Program-made: the position numbers and the translations under genes
Assembly: GCF_000993785.3 (NCBI RefSeq)
Contig: NZ_CP009922.3
Coordinates: 4,588,001-4,652,000, forward strand
Length of the DNA: 64,000 nucleotides
From: Streptomyces xiamenensis
GTDB lineage: Bacteria; Actinomycetota; Actinomycetes; Streptomycetales; Streptomycetaceae
Direction of reading: 5' to 3'
Shown: piece by piece, positions 8,259 to 15,651 of the stretch
How positions within the stretch are numbered: position 1 is the first letter of the stretch
Layout of the letters: every line of letters starts with the position of its first letter
Notes under the pieces: generated by a model
The model's database searches: none
What the model saw: the letters and a program-made list of their open reading frames with translations, nothing else
Told to the model about the DNA's origin: nothing

Positions 8259-8346
8259 CGCCGTACCGGCCGCTGACCTGGCCCTCCGGGGCGGCGGTGG
8301 ATCGGGCCCGCCGCCGGGGCGGGGCACCCCGTAGGGTGGTGGTGCT

Positions 8347-9516
8347 ATGAATGAGTTCCCCGGTGCTCCCTCCGGCCCCCGCACGGGGCCGCGTCTTCGT
8401 GTTCTCGCCGCGATGTCCGGCGGGGTCGATTCCGCCGTGGCCGCCGCCCGTGCCGTGGAGGCCGGGCACGAGGTGACCGGCGTCCATCTGGCGCTGTCCG
8501 CCAATCCGCAGTCCTTCCGCACCGGCGCCCGGGGCTGCTGCACCATCGAGGACTCCCGCGACGCCCGCCGGGCCGCCGACGTCATCGGCATCCCCTTCTA
8601 TGTGTGGGACCTGGCCGAGCGGTTCCGCCAGGACGTGGTCGAGGACTTCATCGCCGAGTACCGGGCGGGCCGCACCCCCAATCCGTGTCTGCGCTGCAAC
8701 GAGAAGATCAAGTTCGCCGCGCTGCTGGACAAGGCGCTGGCGCTGGGCTTCGACGCGGTGTGCACCGGCCACTACGCCACCGTGGTGACCACCCCCGACG
8801 GTGGTCGCGAGCTGCACCGGGCCACCGATCTCGCCAAGGACCAGAGCTATGTGCTCGGTGTCCTGGACGAGCGGCAGCTGGCCCACGCCCTGTTCCCGCT
8901 GGGCGACACCCGCACCACCAAGGACGAGATCCGGGCCGAGGCCGAGCGCCGTGGCCTGGCGGTGGCCAAGAAGCCCGACAGCCACGACATCTGCTTCATC
9001 GCGGACGGCGACACCCAGGGCTTCCTGGCCGGTCATCTGGGCTCCGCCGAGGGCGACATCCTCGACGAGGACGGCCGCCGGGTGGGCACCCACCAGGGGG
9101 CGCACGGGTTCACCATCGGCCAGCGCAAGGGGCTGCGCATCGGCCACCCGGCCGCCGACGGCAAGCCCCGCTACGTCCTGGACATCTCCCCGGTGGAGAA
9201 CACCGTCACAGTGGGCCCGGCCGAGGCGCTGGACATCAGGGCGCTGACCGCCATCCGCCCCCGCTGGTGCGGTGCCGCTCCGACCGGCCCCGGCAGCTAC
9301 ACCGCCCAGCTGCGGGCCCACGGCGGGGAGACCCCGGTGACCGCCGAGCCGGACGGCGACGAGCTGCGCGTCAGCTTCGCGGAGCCGGTGCGCGGGGTGG
9401 CCCCCGGCCAGGCGATCGTGCTGTACGACGGTCCGCGCGTGGTCGGCTCGGCCACCATCGCCGCCACCGAGCGCTCGGTGGCCCCGGTCGCCCCGGTCAC
9501 TTCGGCCGGTGGCTGA
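8347..9516 (+). CDS. mnmA: tRNA-specific 2-thiouridylase
   Basis: 389 residues. MnmA activates U34 of Lys, Glu and Gln tRNAs with ATP and inserts sulfur. The ATP PP-loop is AAMSGGVDSAV; the catalytic cysteines are in TPNPCLRCNEKIKF and DSHDICFIADGD. The ending RVSFAEPVRGVAPGQAIVLYDG matches the C-terminal beta domain. It begins about 20 residues before the usual start with a low-complexity stretch (EFPGAPSGPRTGP), which is common in Streptomyces. It lies 88 nt after the cysteine desulfurase, and its 3' end overlaps the converging HTH gene by 20 bp. Confidence 0.94.
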   Translation: MNEFPGAPSGPRTGPRLRVLAAMSGGVDSAVAAARAVEAGHEVTGVHLALSANPQSFRTGARGCCTIEDSRDARRAADVIGIPFYVWDLAERFRQDVVEDFIAEYRAGRTPNPCLRCNEKIKFAALLDKALALGFDAVCTGHYATVVTTPDGGRELHRATDLAKDQSYVLGVLDERQLAHALFPLGDTRTTKDEIRAEAERRGLAVAKKPDSHDICFIADGDTQGFLAGHLGSAEGDILDEDGRRVGTHQGAHGFTIGQRKGLRIGHPAADGKPRYVLDISPVENTVTVGPAEALDIRALTAIRPRWCGAAPTGPGSYTAQLRAHGGETPVTAEPDGDELRVSFAEPVRGVAPGQAIVLYDGPRVVGSATIAATERSVAPVAPVTSAGG

Positions 9517-9727
9517 GCAGGTCCCCCGGCTGACACTCCAGCACCTCGCACAGGCGGGTCAGGGTGGAGAACCTGATGGCCTTGGCCCGCCCGTTCTTCA
9601 GCACGGACAGATTGACGTTGGTCACGCCCACCTGGTCGGCCAGCTCGGTCAGGGTCATGCGCCGCTCGGCCAGCAGCCGGTCCAGGTGCACCTCGATCCC
9701 GTGCGGTTCGGCGTCGCCCGCCGCCAT
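9497..9727 (-). CDS. Small Cro/CI-type HTH regulator (YozG-like)
   Basis: 76 residues, almost entirely one helix-turn-helix domain: RMTLTELADQVGVTNVNLSVLKNGRAKAIRFSTLTRLCEVLECQPGDLL, the compact single-domain Xre type seen in YozG. The start shares its A with the stop of the DUF2975 gene (TGATG), so the two are translationally coupled. In many bacteria a YozG-like HTH is paired with a DUF2975 membrane protein. It is the obvious candidate to bind the palindrome at 10449-10483. Confidence 0.85.
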   Translation of the reverse strand: MAAGDAEPHGIEVHLDRLLAERRMTLTELADQVGVTNVNLSVLKNGRAKAIRFSTLTRLCEVLECQPGDLLSHRPK

Positions 9728-10437
9728 CACACCACCCCCTCCAGGTCCTCCCGCATATCCGTGGCCAGCTGTATCAGCCGCGCGAAGGTGAGCAGCCCGA
9801 GGCCGATGAAGATCGGCCACCAGCGGACCTGCGTCGGATCGAGCAGCCGCGCGTAGCCCCAGTAGTCCGTCGCGTAGGAGATCAGTGTGCCGTAGGCCAG
9901 CCCCTGGATCAGGTGCAACCCCACCGCTCCGCCTGCCAGATACCAGCCCAGCAGGGTCAGCCCGCGCACGGTGCGCCGGGTGAACGGGCCGTGCTTGCGG
10001 GCCCGCCGGATCAGCAGCCAGGCCATCACCAGCGCCCCCACGTGCCACAGCAGCGCCAGCTGTGTCACGGCGATGAACAGCGCCCGCTGCCCCGTGCTGC
10101 CGTCGAAGCAGAACGTCGGCTGTGCCACCACCTCGACATCGGGACCGGCGCCGAACATGCCGTCCGTCGGCGTGCCGCTGCCGCTGGTCGCCGGGTCGGT
10201 CACACACACCCGGTCGGGGAGGTAGAAGCCGACCCCGTCGACGAACACGGCCAGCACCGCCCACAGCGTCAGGACCAGCACGCCCAGCGTGCACACGGCG
10301 GTGACCGCCGCCTCGATGGGCTCCAGTGGGTCCTTCTGCGGCCCGCCGGCCGTGCCAGCCGCATCCGGCCCGCCCCCCTCGGCGGCGGCCGGCCGTCTCC
10401 CGCCCGGTCTCATCAGCGCCTTCATGACAGCCTTCAC
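9727..10437 (-). CDS. DUF2975 membrane protein
   Basis: 236 residues with four predicted membrane helices: about AAVTAVCTLGVLVLTLWAVLAVF, LFIAVTQLALLWHVGALVMAWLL, LLGWYLAGGAVGLHLIQGLAYG, and a final IFIGLGLLTFARLI. This is the DUF2975 layout, with a long extracytoplasmic loop between helices 1 and 2 holding two Cys. The start is a GTG at 10437 with AAGGGGGG upstream. It forms an operon with the HTH gene. A likely role is membrane sensing or sequestration of the partner regulator, which is inference from the pairing only. Confidence 0.8.
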   Translation of the reverse strand: MKAVMKALMRPGGRRPAAAEGGGPDAAGTAGGPQKDPLEPIEAAVTAVCTLGVLVLTLWAVLAVFVDGVGFYLPDRVCVTDPATSGSGTPTDGMFGAGPDVEVVAQPTFCFDGSTGQRALFIAVTQLALLWHVGALVMAWLLIRRARKHGPFTRRTVRGLTLLGWYLAGGAVGLHLIQGLAYGTLISYATDYWGYARLLDPTQVRWWPIFIGLGLLTFARLIQLATDMREDLEGVV

Positions 10438-10448
10438 GACGCACCCCC

Positions 10449-10483
10449 CTTATCGTTTATCGATGCTATCGATTAACGATAAG
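10449..10483 (-). promoter_or_regulatory. 35-bp near-perfect palindrome at the DUF2975/HTH promoter
   Basis: 15 of 17 base pairs are symmetrical around 10466. Each arm contains ATCGAT and an outer TTATCGTT/AACGATAA. It sits directly before the ribosome site of the DUF2975 gene and overlaps the last codons and TAA stop of the upstream nitrilase gene. Its AT-rich content stands out from the surroundings. Best read as the operator of an autoregulated operon. Confidence 0.65.
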
Positions 10484-11351
10484 CCTCCGGTCGCCGGTTG
10501 GCAATCACCGGAACGGATGACCTCGCCGCGGCGACCTGCCCCACCTCCACGTCGGCCACCAGCAGCCCCGGCTCCGCCCCCAGCCGCGCCCGTACCTCAC
10601 CCAGCGGCGAGACCACCATGCTGTGCCCGATGCCGGTCGGCGCCGAGGTCCCCGGATCCTCACCCACCGCCGCCGGATCCGCCTGGCCCACCGCCACCAC
10701 CCAGCAGGTGGAATCCAGCGCCCTGGCCCGCACCAGCAGTTCCCACTGCTCCCGCTTGCCCTCGCCCGCACCCCACGAGGCCGGCACCAGGATCACCCGC
10801 GCCCCCAGCCCGGCCAGCCGCACGAACAACTCGGGGAAGCGCACGTCGTAACAGGTCGCGAAGCCGAACCTGACCCCGTCCGCGTCCGCCGTGACCACCC
10901 GGTCCCCGGGCGCCACCGTCCGCGACTCCGTGAAGCCGAACGCGTCGAACAGATGCACCTTGTCGTACCAGGTGTCCACCCCCCGCCCCGTGATCAGCAG
11001 CGTGTTGCGCACCCGCCCGTCCGGGTCCGGGGTGAACATCCCCGCCACCACCAGCAGTCCGTGCCGCGCCGCGATCTCCCGCACCCCCGCCGCCCACGGC
11101 CCGTCCAGCGGCTGCGCCACCGGGCCCAGCGGGACGCCGAAGCGCGCCATCGCGGCCTCCGGGAACACCAGCACCCGCGCGCCACGTTCCGCCGCGCGTT
11201 CCGCCGTCTGCGCCAGCAGCGCCAGATTCTCCCGCGGGGACGCCCCCGAGAGCACCTGCCCCACCGCGATCCGCACCGTCGCCCCGGACCCGTCCGCGTG
11301 CTCGCCCGCCTTCTCGCCCGCGTCCACGTTCGCTCCCGCACCGTCCGTCAT
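10473..11351 (-). CDS. Carbon-nitrogen hydrolase (nitrilase superfamily)
   Basis: 292 residues. The Glu-Lys-Cys triad is visible: E65 in LVFPEAAMA, K131 in WYDKVHLFD and C167 in GFATCYDVRFPE. The overall pattern (IGHSMVVSPLGEV, then LLVADVEVGQVAAARSSVPV) places it with the omega-amidase/Nit2-like branch that removes ammonia from deaminated amides such as deaminated glutathione or alpha-ketoglutaramate. The substrate is not provable here. The N-terminal 24 residues are a low-complexity extension. Divergent from the SDR gene; its 3' end overlaps the operator of the next operon. Confidence 0.87.
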   Translation of the reverse strand: MTDGAGANVDAGEKAGEHADGSGATVRIAVGQVLSGASPRENLALLAQTAERAAERGARVLVFPEAAMARFGVPLGPVAQPLDGPWAAGVREIAARHGLLVVAGMFTPDPDGRVRNTLLITGRGVDTWYDKVHLFDAFGFTESRTVAPGDRVVTADADGVRFGFATCYDVRFPELFVRLAGLGARVILVPASWGAGEGKREQWELLVRARALDSTCWVVAVGQADPAAVGEDPGTSAPTGIGHSMVVSPLGEVRARLGAEPGLLVADVEVGQVAAARSSVPVIANRRPEAYR

Positions 11352-11403
11352 GCCGCCGCCTCCCACTGCCGGGCCGTTCCTGTCCGTACGAGACCATGCT
11401 CGT

Positions 11404-12093
11404 ATGGCAACGCATGTGATCACAGGCGCGGGTTCCGGAATCGGTACGGCCGTCGCCGAACGACTGGCCGAACGCGGCGACGAGCTGTGGCTGTGGGCGC
11501 GCGACGCCGCCCGGGCCGCCCAGCTGCGCGACCGCTTCCCCGGCGCCCGCACCCTCGTCGGTGACCTCGCCGAACCCGCCCGGCTCTCCTGGGCCCTGGG
11601 CCACCAGACGCTCCCCGACCGCGTCGACTCCCTCCTGCACATCGCCGGAGTCGTCGACCTCGGCGGCATCGGCGACCTCACCCCCAAGGTCTGGCAGGCC
11701 ACCCTCGCCGCCAACCTCGTCGCCCCCGCCGAACTCACCCGCCTGCTGCTGCCCCAGCTGCGCGCCGCCCAGGGCCACGTGCTCTTCGTCAACTCCGGCG
11801 CCGGACTGCGCGCCAACGCCCAGTGGGGCGCCTACGCCGCCAGCAAGCACGGCCTCAAAGCACTCGCCGACGCGCTGCGCGCCGAGGAGGCGGGCCACGG
11901 CGTGCGTGTCACCACCGTCTACCCGGGCCGCACCGCCACTCCCATGCAGGCCAAGGTGCACCAGCAGGAGGGCAAGGAGTACGACCCGGAGCGCTGGATG
12001 ACCCCCGAATCCGTCGCCACCACCCTCCTCACCGCCCTCGACCTGCCGCGCGGCACCGAGATCACCGACCTGTCCGTACGCCCCACCGGCTGA
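11404..12093 (+). CDS. Short-chain dehydrogenase/reductase
   Basis: 229 residues, classical SDR length. The cofactor loop is ITGAGSGIGTAVAE and the active-site motif AYAASKHGLKAL (Tyr-x-x-x-Lys), with the Ser in FVNSGAG. The turn after strand 2 (WARDAARAAQL) carries an Arg that favours NADP over NAD. The C-terminal part (VYPGRTATPMQAKVHQQEGKEY) is typical of uncharacterised actinobacterial SDRs. Substrate unknown. Start 11404 is the only ATG before the Rossmann strand. It is divergent from the nitrilase gene. Confidence 0.88.
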   Translation: MATHVITGAGSGIGTAVAERLAERGDELWLWARDAARAAQLRDRFPGARTLVGDLAEPARLSWALGHQTLPDRVDSLLHIAGVVDLGGIGDLTPKVWQATLAANLVAPAELTRLLLPQLRAAQGHVLFVNSGAGLRANAQWGAYAASKHGLKALADALRAEEAGHGVRVTTVYPGRTATPMQAKVHQQEGKEYDPERWMTPESVATTLLTALDLPRGTEITDLSVRPTG

Positions 12094-12136
12094 CCGGGCG
12101 GCCCGCGCACCCCGGCGGAACTCGTAGGCTGCCGGG

Positions 12137-13189
12137 GTGAACGACACGGCGAACGACGACGCGGCGAACGCACCGCGACACCCCTGGGGCCCGGCCGCGG
12201 CCACCGGGATCGGCTCCATGCCGGGCGAGGACATCAGGGAGTCGGTGCGCACCGTCACCGGCTCCCTGGAATCCCTGCCGTACCTGCCCGAACTCCCCGC
12301 CCGCGGCCCCGGGGCCGACATGACCGGCCGCACCGCCGGGCTGCTGGCCGAGCTGTACGTCCATCTGGAGCCCAGTGGCTGGCGGATCAGTGACCGCCCC
12401 GGGCGCGACACCCGCCGCGCCCGCGCCTGGCTGCGCGAAGACCTCGACACCCTGGAGGAGTTCACCCAGGGCCACCGGGGCGCGCTGAAGATCTCCGCCG
12501 TCGGCCCCTGGACCCTGGCCGCCACCCTCGAACGCCGAACCGGCGAGGCCATGCTCGGCGATGCCGGCGCCTGCCGCGACCTCACCGCCTCGCTCGCCGA
12601 GGGACTGCGCGGCCACCTCGCCGAGGTCCGCCGCCGCGTCCCCGGCGCCCGACCCGTGCTCCAGCTCGACGAACCCTCCCTCACCGCCGTGCTGCACGGT
12701 GCCGTCCCCACCGCCAGCGGCTACCGCACCCACCGTGCCGTGGACCGCGCCGTCGCCGAGGGCGCGCTGCGCGAACTGATCGCGGTGGGCCACGACGCGG
12801 GCGCCCCCGTCGTCGTGCACTCCTGCGCCCCCGGTGTCCCCCTCCCGCTGCTGCGCCGGGCCGGCGCCGACGGCGTCTCCCTCGACTTCTCGCTGCTCAC
12901 CGAGCGTGAGGACGAGGCCATCGGGGAGGCGGCGGAAGGCGGGACGGCCCTCTTCCTCGGCGTGCTGCCCGGCACCGGCGAGCGGGCCGCGGAATTGTCA
13001 GACCCGGCCGGTACGGTCAGTGGAGTCAGGTCGCTGTGGCGCAGGCTGGGGCTCTCACCCGGCCTGCTCAGCGAGTCCGTGGTGATCACTCCGACGTGTG
13101 GTCTCGCGGGCGCCTCCCCGGCGTACGCCCGGGCGGCGCTGGCGCATTGCGTCCGGGCGGCGAGATCCCTCGCGGACAACCCTGAGTGA
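12137..13189 (+). CDS. MetE-like (cobalamin-independent methionine synthase catalytic-domain) protein, short form
   Basis: 350 residues, against about 750 for full MetE: only the C-terminal catalytic barrel is present. Zinc ligands are recognisable as HSCAPG (His and Cys) and ITPTCGLAG (Cys); LQLDEPS is a substrate-binding loop. TGIGSMPGEDIRESV at the N terminus is typical of this short form. Without the N-terminal barrel it cannot be assumed to use folylpolyglutamate; related core-MetE proteins are thought to use another methyl donor. GTG start at 12137. It lies 16 nt before ligA, probably one transcript. Confidence 0.78.
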   Translation: MNDTANDDAANAPRHPWGPAAATGIGSMPGEDIRESVRTVTGSLESLPYLPELPARGPGADMTGRTAGLLAELYVHLEPSGWRISDRPGRDTRRARAWLREDLDTLEEFTQGHRGALKISAVGPWTLAATLERRTGEAMLGDAGACRDLTASLAEGLRGHLAEVRRRVPGARPVLQLDEPSLTAVLHGAVPTASGYRTHRAVDRAVAEGALRELIAVGHDAGAPVVVHSCAPGVPLPLLRRAGADGVSLDFSLLTEREDEAIGEAAEGGTALFLGVLPGTGERAAELSDPAGTVSGVRSLWRRLGLSPGLLSESVVITPTCGLAGASPAYARAALAHCVRAARSLADNPE

Positions 13190-13205
13190 GGACGGAGACA
13201 AGACG

Positions 13206-15458
13206 GTGTCGGTCGAACAGCAGTCAGCAGTGCCCGCCGAGGCGCGGGAGCGGCACGCCCGGCTCGCTGAGCAGGTCGAGGAGCACCGCTTCCGCTACTA
13301 CGTGAAGACGCCGGTGATCAGCGACACCGAGTTCGACGCGCTGCTGCGCGAACTCCAGGTGCTGGAGGAGGCACACCCCGAGCTGCGCACCCCCGACTCG
13401 CCCACCCAGAAGGTGGCCGGGGTGTACGAGACGGAGTTCACCTCCGTCGAGCACGCCGAACGCATGCTCTCGCTCGACAACGCCTTCGACGACGCCGAAC
13501 TCGACGCCTGGGCGGACCGGGTCGCCGACGAACTGGACGGCATCCCGTACCACTTCCTGTGCGAGCTGAAGGTGGACGGTCTCGCCGTCAACCTCACCTA
13601 CGAGCACGGCCGCCTCACCCGTGCCGCCACCCGTGGCGACGGCCGGACCGGGGAGGACATCACCCCCAACGTCCGCACCATCCAGGAGATCCCCACCCGG
13701 CTGAACGGGGAGCGGATCCCGGCGCTCGTGGAGATCCGCGGCGAGGTGTTCTTCCCGATGGAGCGCTTCGAGGAGCTGAACGCCCGCCTGGTGGGCGCGG
13801 GGGAGAAACCGTTCGCCAACCCCCGCAACGCGGCGGCCGGTTCGCTGCGCCAGAAGGACCCGAAGGTCACCGCCTCCCGCCCCCTTCAGATGGTGGTGCA
13901 CGGCATCGGGGCGCGCGAGGGATTCGACATCGACCGCCTCTCCCACGCGTACGAGCTGCTGCACGAGTGGGGGATGCCCACCGCCAGAGCCGCCAAGGTC
14001 GTCACCTCGCTGAGCGGGGTGCGCGAGTTCATCGCCCACTACGGGGAGCACCGGCACGCCGTCGAGCACGAGATCGACGGCGTGGTGGTCAAGCTGGACG
14101 AGATCCCGCTCCAGGGGAGGCTGGGTTCCACCTCGCGTGCGCCGCGCTGGGCCATCGCCTGGAAGTACCCGCCGGAGGAGGTCAACACCAAACTGGTCGA
14201 CATCCGCGTCGGAGTGGGGCGCACCGGCCGGATCACTCCGTACGCCGTGGTGGAGCCGGTCACCGTGGCGGGTTCCGAGGTGGAGTTCGCCACCCTGCAC
14301 AACCAGCAGGTGGTCAAGGCCAAGGGGGTGCTGATCGGGGACACCGTCGCGCTGCGCAAGGCGGGCGATGTCATCCCCGAGATCCTGGGGCCGGTGGCCG
14401 ACCTGCGGGACGGCAGCGAGCGCGAGTTCGTGATGCCCGCCGAGTGTCCCGAGTGCGGTACGGCGCTGCGGCCCATGAAGGAGGGGGACATCGATCTGCG
14501 CTGCCCCAACGCGCGCTCGTGCCCCGCCCAGTTGCGGGAGCGGCTGTACTACCTGGCCGGCCGCAAGTGCCTGGACATCGACCACTTCGGGTACGTGGCG
14601 GCGACCGCCCTCACCCAGCCGATCCAGCCGGCGACCCCGCCGCTGGCCGACGAGGGCGGCCTGTTCGACCTGCGGGTCGAGGAACTGCTGCCGATCACCT
14701 CCTACGTGCTGGACCAGGACACCGGGCTGCCCAAGCGCGACCCGGAGACCGGCGAGCCGAAGGTCGTCACCTTCTTCGCCAATCAGCAGGGCGAGCCCAA
14801 GAAGAACACCCTGGCGATGCTGGAGGCGATCGAGGCCGCCAAGCAGCAGCCGCTGGCCAGGATCCTGACCGGGCTGTCCATCCGGCACGTGGGGCCGGTG
14901 GCGGCGCAGGCGCTGGCGCGTGAATTCGGTTCGCTGGACCGGATCATGGCGGCCGGCGAGGAGGAACTCGCGGCCACCGAGGGGGTGGGCCCGACCATCG
15001 CGGCCTCGCTCACGGACTGGTTCGCCGTCGACTGGCACCGCGAGATCGTCGAACGGTGGCGGGCCGCCGGGGTGCGGATGGAGGACGAGGGGGCCGGAGA
15101 GGACGCCGGCCCGCGCCCGCTGGAGGGCGTCACGGTGGTGGTCACCGGCACGCTCGGCTCCCACACCCGTGACGGAGCGAAGGAAGCGCTCCAGAGCCGG
15201 GGCGCCAAGGTGACCGGATCCGTCTCCAAGAAGACCGGTTTTGTGGTGGTGGGGGACAGCCCCGGGTCGAAGTACGACAAGGCCGTCCAGCTGAAGGTGC
15301 CGGTGCTGGACGAGGCCGGCTTCGCGGTGCTGCTGGACCAGGGCGCCGACGCGGCTCGTGAAGTGGCCCTGGGCGCGGGGGAGGAAGCGGAGGAAGCGGA
15401 GGAAGCGGGCGAAAACGCCGGGAAGAACGGGCAGGAGACGACGAAAGAGAAGAAATGA
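13206..15458 (+). CDS. ligA: NAD-dependent DNA ligase
   Basis: 750 residues. All LigA parts are visible in order: the Ia domain (EEHRFRYYVKTPVISDTEFD), the adenylation domain with nucleotidylated lysine K122 in CELKVDGLAVN, an OB fold, a four-Cys zinc finger (CPECGTAL and CPNARSCPAQL), helix-hairpin-helix repeats and a C-terminal BRCT domain (GVTVVVTGTLGSHTRDGAKEAL). It seals nicks in replication and repair. An acidic, Glu-rich 28-residue tail follows the BRCT. A Gly/Leu-rich 60-residue insert after the zinc finger (HFGYVAATALTQPIQPAT) is usual in actinobacteria. The GTG at 13206 with GAGGACGGAG upstream is preferred over an ATG 108 nt earlier inside the previous gene. Confidence 0.96.
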   Translation: MSVEQQSAVPAEARERHARLAEQVEEHRFRYYVKTPVISDTEFDALLRELQVLEEAHPELRTPDSPTQKVAGVYETEFTSVEHAERMLSLDNAFDDAELDAWADRVADELDGIPYHFLCELKVDGLAVNLTYEHGRLTRAATRGDGRTGEDITPNVRTIQEIPTRLNGERIPALVEIRGEVFFPMERFEELNARLVGAGEKPFANPRNAAAGSLRQKDPKVTASRPLQMVVHGIGAREGFDIDRLSHAYELLHEWGMPTARAAKVVTSLSGVREFIAHYGEHRHAVEHEIDGVVVKLDEIPLQGRLGSTSRAPRWAIAWKYPPEEVNTKLVDIRVGVGRTGRITPYAVVEPVTVAGSEVEFATLHNQQVVKAKGVLIGDTVALRKAGDVIPEILGPVADLRDGSEREFVMPAECPECGTALRPMKEGDIDLRCPNARSCPAQLRERLYYLAGRKCLDIDHFGYVAATALTQPIQPATPPLADEGGLFDLRVEELLPITSYVLDQDTGLPKRDPETGEPKVVTFFANQQGEPKKNTLAMLEAIEAAKQQPLARILTGLSIRHVGPVAAQALAREFGSLDRIMAAGEEELAATEGVGPTIAASLTDWFAVDWHREIVERWRAAGVRMEDEGAGEDAGPRPLEGVTVVVTGTLGSHTRDGAKEALQSRGAKVTGSVSKKTGFVVVGDSPGSKYDKAVQLKVPVLDEAGFAVLLDQGADAAREVALGAGEEAEEAEEAGENAGKNGQETTKEKK

Positions 15459-15651
15459 CGCGGGAGCAACAGAAGATGACGTGTGGGTGACGCGGGGCGA
15501 CGGGATATAGCAGGGAAGGTGGCTTCCGCCCGCAAGGTGTGAAGAAAACGCCCGACTTTCCGCCACCCCGCGCACGATGGGGCGGACCGCGGCCTAGTGT
15601 GGGGGGTGTGCCTGCCCTGGCGCGGGCAAGGAAGCCGTGAGAGGGACCCGC

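Noticed and set aside
10660..15575. Long open frames on the strand opposite to real genes (for example across the SDR, MetE-like and ligA genes)
   Set aside because: Typical high-GC shadows: no ribosome sites, Arg/Ala/Gly/His-rich translations without domains, and they mirror genes with clear motifs.
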